A stretch of 10,027 nt of DNA, from assembly GCA_002331565.1 (NCBI GenBank), contig DCZC01000188.1, positions 8,162 to 18,188 on the forward strand, read 5' to 3'. Of the stretch, positions 6,746 through 10,027 are shown one piece after another; position 1 is the first letter of the stretch, and the number at the start of each line of letters is the position of its first letter. The notes beneath the pieces are model-generated. The model saw only the letters and a list, made by a program, of their open reading frames with translations. It was not told where the DNA came from and ran no database searches. The translations under genes were made by a program, and so were the position numbers. This stretch comes from Gemmatimonas sp. UBA2094 (GTDB taxonomy: Bacteria; Gemmatimonadota; Gemmatimonadetes; Gemmatimonadales; Gemmatimonadaceae).

Positions 6746-8295
6746 CGGCCGTCGGGCTCCACCGGCCATACTTGACCTGCGTCGGCGTTGCGTCGCGCCG
6801 CACGCGCGCGGCCGATGGCGGTAAGCATCGCGCGCGCTTTGTTCTCCGTCTCCTCCCACTCCTTGTCCGGCACGCTGTCGTGCACGATACCAGCCCCCGC
6901 CTGCACGCTCGCCACGCCATCGGCGATGACGCAGGTGCGGATGGTGATGGCGAGGTCCATGCGCGTATCGCCGGCCCCGATCACGCCGAGGGCGCCGGCA
7001 TAGGCGCCGCGGCGTTCTGGCTCCAGTTCGTCGATGATCTCCATCGCGCGCACTTTCGGCGCCCCGGTCATCGTGCCGGCGGGAAACACTGCGCGGAACG
7101 CATCGAGCGCACTCGCGCCCTGGGGCAGCCGGCCTTCCACCTGGCTCACGATATGGAACACGTGGGAGTACTTCTCAATGATCATGAGATCGGTCACTTC
7201 CACGCTGCCGTACTCGGCGAGCCGCCCCACGTCGTTGCGGCCGAGGTCCACGAGCATCACGTGCTCGGCACGCTCCTTCTCGTCGTTGATGAGCTCGTCG
7301 GCCAGCGCCTGATCTTCGGCCTCGGTGCGGCCGCGCGGCCGCGTCCCGGCGATGGGACGCACCGTCACCTTGCCGTCGGCCACACGCAGCATCATCTCGG
7401 GCGAACTGCCCACCAGCTCGAGACCATCGAGCTGGAGGTGGAACATGTACGGGCTCGGATTGAGCGCGCGCAACGTGCGATACAACGTGGTGGGGTCGAA
7501 ATTGAGCGGCACCTCCATGCGACGCGCGAGCAGCGCCTGGAAGACGTCGCCCGAGAGGATGTACTCCTTGATGCGGGCCACGTCGCGCAGGAACGCGTCC
7601 CGCTCGTAGGTGGAGCGGGCCACGGCTGGCGTGGCGTCGTGGTGCAGTTGCAGGGGCGGCAGCACCTCGGGGCCCTGCAGGCGCGCGATGGTTTCCTCGA
7701 GCTTCGCATCGGCGCGCGTGTACAACGCTGTGAGCGTCTCGTCATCGGCGCCCGCCGGCACCGGCACCGAGGCAATCACGCGCGCCTGCCCACGCCAGTT
7801 GTCGATCACCACGAGCGTGTCGGTGAAGACGAAGCAGGCGTCGGGATAGTTCAACACGCGCGGCGGCGAATTCGGCAACCGCTCGATGTGCCGTACCGTG
7901 TCGTAGCTGAAGAAGCCGAAGGCCCCGCTCCAGAGGGTGTCCAGTTCGGGGGCGTCCACCGGGTTCATGTCGCGCACGAGGTCCCGCAGATCACCGATCG
8001 GGTCGGCGGGCGTGCGGGCACCATGCCACCCGGACTCCGCTGTCCAGTCCTCCACCACGCCGTCCTTCAACCGCCACGCCGCCCGCGGCTCGGTGCCGAG
8101 ATACGTGTACCGCGACCACGCCTGGCCACGCGTGACGGCCGACTCCAGCAGGAACGCGAACGGGCCGCGACGCAGCTTGGCGAAGGCGGAGACGGGAGTG
8201 CAGAGGTCGAGCAGGCAGTCTCGCCATACCGGCACGAGGCCGCCGGCCTCCCGGCACAGTTCGGCGCGCGCGCGGAATTCAGTGGGGGGGATCAT
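6742..8295 (-). CDS. trpE: Anthranilate synthase component I
   Basis: TrpE makes anthranilate from chorismate using ammonia supplied by TrpG, the first committed step to tryptophan. The 517-residue product from ATG 8295 has the LLES motif at 49-52, which forms part of the tryptophan feedback site, so the enzyme is probably inhibited by tryptophan. The chorismate-binding domain has PIAGTRPRG (314-322), LGRNDVG (351-357), KYSHVFHIVSQV (375-386), PAGTMTGAPK (405-414) and QAGAGIV (465-471). Alanine in PIAGT, rather than the lysine of PIKGT, favours anthranilate synthase over aminodeoxychorismate synthase. A GTG at 8313 would add six residues, but a hairpin sits at that point and there is no ribosome binding site, so I prefer ATG 8295. 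No trpG, trpD or trpC is in the window. The stop codon overlaps the next gene as ATGA. Confidence 0.95.
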   Translation of the reverse strand: MIPPTEFRARAELCREAGGLVPVWRDCLLDLCTPVSAFAKLRRGPFAFLLESAVTRGQAWSRYTYLGTEPRAAWRLKDGVVEDWTAESGWHGARTPADPIGDLRDLVRDMNPVDAPELDTLWSGAFGFFSYDTVRHIERLPNSPPRVLNYPDACFVFTDTLVVIDNWRGQARVIASVPVPAGADDETLTALYTRADAKLEETIARLQGPEVLPPLQLHHDATPAVARSTYERDAFLRDVARIKEYILSGDVFQALLARRMEVPLNFDPTTLYRTLRALNPSPYMFHLQLDGLELVGSSPEMMLRVADGKVTVRPIAGTRPRGRTEAEDQALADELINDEKERAEHVMLVDLGRNDVGRLAEYGSVEVTDLMIIEKYSHVFHIVSQVEGRLPQGASALDAFRAVFPAGTMTGAPKVRAMEIIDELEPERRGAYAGALGVIGAGDTRMDLAITIRTCVIADGVASVQAGAGIVHDSVPDKEWEETENKARAMLTAIGRARAARRNADAGQVWPVEPDGR

Positions 8296-8312
8296 CACCG
8301 GAAAGTTCGTCA

Positions 8313-8329
8313 CCCCGCTCGCTGCGGGG
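8313..8329 (-). promoter_or_regulatory. Hairpin in the trpE leader
   Basis: CCCCGC (8313-8318) and GCGGGG (8324-8329) are perfect inverted repeats with a five-base loop. They lie 17 bases upstream of the chosen trpE ATG in the trpE message. The whole divergent gap is only 58 bp. A classical tryptophan attenuator with a Trp-rich leader peptide does not fit and none is seen. The stem could affect trpE translation or be incidental. Confidence 0.3.
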
Positions 8330-8341
8330 AAGGCGAGCGCC

Positions 8342-8347
8342 TAGCAT
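8342..8347 (+). promoter_or_regulatory. Possible -10 element of a leaderless nudix gene
   Basis: TAGCAT fits the TANNNT -10 pattern and ends six bases before the ATG at 8354. There is no Shine-Dalgarno sequence, so the message may start at or next to the ATG. No clear -35 box is seen, and the six-base match is weak evidence by itself. Confidence 0.3.
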
Positions 8348-8353
8348 TCGTGC

Positions 8354-8857
8354 ATGGCTTTCGACGAACGCGATCTGAACACGACGCGCATCGAGGTGCG
8401 CGTGGTGGATGTGGTGGTACTGGCGCCCGCTCCTGCCGGGGGGGCTGACCGGTGGCAGGTGCTCACCATGCGGCGGGCGGCAGGGACGCGCTGCACCGGT
8501 GCCTGGGAGATCGTGCACGGCCGGATCGAGACCGGGGAACGTCCCAAGGACGCCGCGCGGCGCGAGTTGCATGAGGAGACGGGCCTCGCCCCCGCGCGCC
8601 TCTACAGCATCACGGTGAACCCGTTCTATCTCCATCCGTACGACAGCGTGCAGCTCGCCGTCGTGTTCGCGGCAGTGGTGGATGGTGGCGCTCCCATCGT
8701 GACGGGGGTGGAGCATGATCTATGGGAGTGGCTCTCGCCCGCCGAGGCCTTGGACCGCCTTGCGTGGCCGCGGGAGCATCAGGCGTTGCAGTACGCGCTT
8801 CACCTGTTGCGTCACGGTGATGCGGGGGCCGTAGAGGACGTACTCCTCGTTCCGTGA
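8354..8857 (+). CDS. Nudix hydrolase, NTP pyrophosphohydrolase type
   Basis: Nudix enzymes cleave nucleoside diphosphates linked to another group (X). The 167-residue product has a perfect Nudix box, G-x5-E-x7-REU-x-EE-x-GU, from Gly56 to Leu78, with the metal-binding glutamates at 71, 74 and 75. The WEIVHGRIETGE lead-in and the later EHDLWEWLSPAEAL (with WPREHQALQ following) resemble small NTP pyrophosphohydrolases of the MutT/NudB kind (NudB acts on dihydroneopterin triphosphate). The substrate cannot be assigned. The ATG at 8354 has no ribosome binding site. The gene diverges from trpE across a 58-bp gap and converges with the lipoprotein gene, so it is probably transcribed alone. Confidence 0.93.
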   Translation: MAFDERDLNTTRIEVRVVDVVVLAPAPAGGADRWQVLTMRRAAGTRCTGAWEIVHGRIETGERPKDAARRELHEETGLAPARLYSITVNPFYLHPYDSVQLAVVFAAVVDGGAPIVTGVEHDLWEWLSPAEALDRLAWPREHQALQYALHLLRHGDAGAVEDVLLVP

Positions 8858-8866
8858 CCGGCCGGT
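8857..8866. repeat. 10-base palindrome between convergent nudix and lipoprotein genes
   Basis: ACCGGCCGGT is a perfect palindrome beginning at the last base of the nudix stop codon, within the 14-bp gap before the lipoprotein stop. The possible stem is only three to five pairs. It may be a small terminator remnant or chance in GC-rich DNA. Confidence 0.2.
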
Positions 8867-8871
8867 TGGCG

Positions 8872-9543
8872 TCAGCGCTTGGCCGTTGCCCGTGAGCGCA
8901 CCAGAGCCCGCTCCCGCTCCACGCGCTGCAGGACCGAATTCCAGTCGGTCACGCTCGGCACGCTCTCGAGCTGCGCGGTAACCGGTTGATTCAGGTCGAT
9001 CTGGCCATCGAACACCAGCAGCGCCGACTGCACCTCGCGCTGCTTGAGCCGGTATTCGCCGAAACCCGGCGTAAGCGGCACGATGTCGAGCGGACGGAAA
9101 TCACGCCCCGAGTTGCCGATGATGAACTCCTGTGGCGAAAAGCGCGTCTCACCCTGCTCGAGCGCGAAGAAGCTCACGTACCACACGGAGTACGACGGCA
9201 GCCGGTTCCGCTCCTTTACCGCCAGCAGTTGGGTCGCCTTGCTGCTCTGGAGTTCGCGCAGAGCGCGATAGGAGTCGGGCGAGAGTAGCCGGATGAAACG
9301 CTCGTCGAGCGGAATGGCGCGAATCTGGAGCCCGTTGGCTGGTGACGACTTGAGGGCGATGTCGTCCTGCCGCAATGTGCCGAATCCGGCTGGCACCCAG
9401 TTGGCGTCGAGCGTGTCACCGCTCACACCGGCCTGGCTGGCCGGCGGAACGGCCTGTGCGGGCACCGGCGTCGCCGCGCCGCACGCCACGAGGGTGCCCA
9501 GCATGAACACCGCACTCAGCAGTCGCCACGAACGTCCGTACAT
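8872..9543 (-). CDS. Predicted lipoprotein of unknown function
   Basis: The 223-residue product begins with a basic n-region (RSWR), a hydrophobic stretch (LLSAVFMLGTLVA) and a lipobox LVAC with the lipid-modified Cys at position 21. It should be exported and anchored in a membrane. Residues 22-45 are a Pro/Ala/Ser linker. The rest, with segments such as SVWYVSFFALE (119-129), EFIIGNSGRDFRPLDIVPL (139-157) and ALLVFDGQIDL (174-184), looks mainly beta-stranded, perhaps an immunoglobulin-like sandwich; that is inference. The C-terminal 25 residues are Arg-rich and helical. No enzyme motif is seen. It starts 7 bp after engB, and GAGGAG in the final engB codons is ten bases before its ATG, so it is probably co-transcribed and translationally coupled. 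Confidence 0.85.
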   Translation of the reverse strand: MYGRSWRLLSAVFMLGTLVACGAATPVPAQAVPPASQAGVSGDTLDANWVPAGFGTLRQDDIALKSSPANGLQIRAIPLDERFIRLLSPDSYRALRELQSSKATQLLAVKERNRLPSYSVWYVSFFALEQGETRFSPQEFIIGNSGRDFRPLDIVPLTPGFGEYRLKQREVQSALLVFDGQIDLNQPVTAQLESVPSVTDWNSVLQRVERERALVRSRATAKR

Positions 9544-9550
9544 CGATGCG

Positions 9551-10027
9551 CTACTCCTCGGCCGCGTCGGCCATTTCCGCTGCGTCGTCGGGGGCCGGCA
9601 TCTTCCAGTCGGGCATCGCGAGCAGCGACATCAGCGCCGAGGCGAGTTCATCGCGGCCCTCACCCGTTTGCGCACTGAAGGGCACGATCTGGTCGGGATC
9701 GAGTCCGAGTTGCGTGGACAGTTCGCGTACGCGCGTGGCGATCTGGTTGCGGCCAAGCTTGTCCACCTTCGTGACGGCAAAGATCGTCGGTACGCCAAGC
9801 TCAGCCAGAAAGTCGAGCATGGTCATGTCGTCGTCGGTGGGGTCGTGGCGCACATCGAGCAGCTGCACCACGCCCCAGAGCTTCGGACTGTCCTTGAGGT
9901 ATCCTTCGATGAGCGGCCGCCACTCCGCCTTGCGCGCCTTGCTGATGCGCGCGTAGCCGTAGCCCGGCAGGTCCGCGAGGACGAACTGCCGGTTCACGTC
10001 GAAGAAGTGGATCTCGCGCGTGCGCCC
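9551..10027 (-). CDS. engB: Ribosome biogenesis GTP-binding protein EngB/YsxC (5' end outside window)
   Basis: EngB (YihA/YsxC) is an essential small GTPase for large-subunit ribosome assembly. The visible 158 residues are in frame to the window edge and begin at GRTREIHFFDVN, which corresponds to the family PGRTxxINFF segment with the G2 threonine. G3 is DLPGYGYA (19-26 of the visible part), characteristic of this family. G4 is TKVD (86-89) and G5 is SAQTG (118-122). The G1 P-loop lies outside the window. The C-terminal tail (about the last 18 residues) is acidic and Ala-rich, beyond the usual end of the fold. The lipoprotein gene follows after 7 bp. Confidence 0.97.
   Translation of the reverse strand, partial: GRTREIHFFDVNRQFVLADLPGYGYARISKARKAEWRPLIEGYLKDSPKLWGVVQLLDVRHDPTDDDMTMLDFLAELGVPTIFAVTKVDKLGRNQIATRVRELSTQLGLDPDQIVPFSAQTGEGRDELASALMSLLAMPDWKMPAPDDAAEMADAAEE

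Noticed and set aside
5946..6920. Extension of the GT9 frame upstream to 6920
   Set aside because: The extra 325 residues are Arg-rich shadow sequence of the kinase gene. The ATG at 5945 with its ATGA overlap gives a normal GT9 length.
8284..8290. Seven-base homopolymer (C7 in the message) in the first trpE codons, considered as a phase-variable tract
   Set aside because: Seven bases is short for slippage, the frame is intact, a similar run occurs at 1893-1899, and a housekeeping biosynthetic gene is an unlikely target.
6742..8295. QALLARRME in TrpE, where I first expected a conserved S-Q-R
   Set aside because: Known TrpE proteins vary here (E. coli has a PSRR-type segment), so the substitution is not remarkable.
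8296..8353. A tryptophan attenuator or T-box upstream of trpE
   Set aside because: The gap is too short, there is no Trp-codon leader peptide, and only a single 6-bp stem is present.
6499..8448. A 649-codon open frame on the + strand opposite trpE and the kinase gene
   Set aside because: It is antisense to two well-supported genes, is His/Arg-rich with no recognisable motif, and is typical of shadow frames in GC-rich DNA.

Overview
This is a high-GC bacterial chromosome segment with compact housekeeping genes on both strands. No tRNA, rRNA, CRISPR array, insertion sequence or prophage gene is visible. A lipoprotein signal, a GT9 heptosyltransferase-like enzyme and a KdkA/WaaP-like sugar kinase point to a diderm (outer-membrane) bacterium. 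The combination of high GC, short gene gaps and few Shine-Dalgarno sites would fit Gemmatimonadota. That phylum is an impression only and was not tested.

Layout. Positions 2-688 (+) hold the C-terminal part of peptide chain release factor 3 (prfC). It converges on a 522-residue protein of unknown function (721-2289, -) with an N-terminal conserved region, a central coiled coil and a conserved C-terminal module. A divergent 84-bp gap leads to D-aminoacyl-tRNA deacylase (dtd, 2374-2853, +), whose codon use is less GC-rich than its neighbours. A structured 100-bp gap follows, and then the convergent metZ gene (2954-4168, -), an O-succinylhomoserine sulfhydrylase. metZ and maf (4203-4826, +; a dTTP/UTP pyrophosphatase-type protein) diverge from a 34-bp gap containing a palindromic -10-like element.

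Positions 4845-8295 (-) form a tight transcription unit in the order trpE, KdkA-like kinase, GT9 glycosyltransferase. Each gene overlaps the next by ATGA. It joins the first tryptophan-specific enzyme to two probable LPS-core enzymes. A Nudix hydrolase (8354-8857, +) diverges from trpE. Positions 8872-10027 (-) hold a partial ribosome-biogenesis GTPase gene (engB) followed 7 bp later by a predicted lipoprotein of unknown function.

No obvious defence system, secretion locus or other novel multi-gene system was found. The items most worth a second look are the 522-residue orphan, the trpE-kinase-GT9 coupling, the foldback and repeats after dtd, and the apparently leaderless or symmetric promoter elements.
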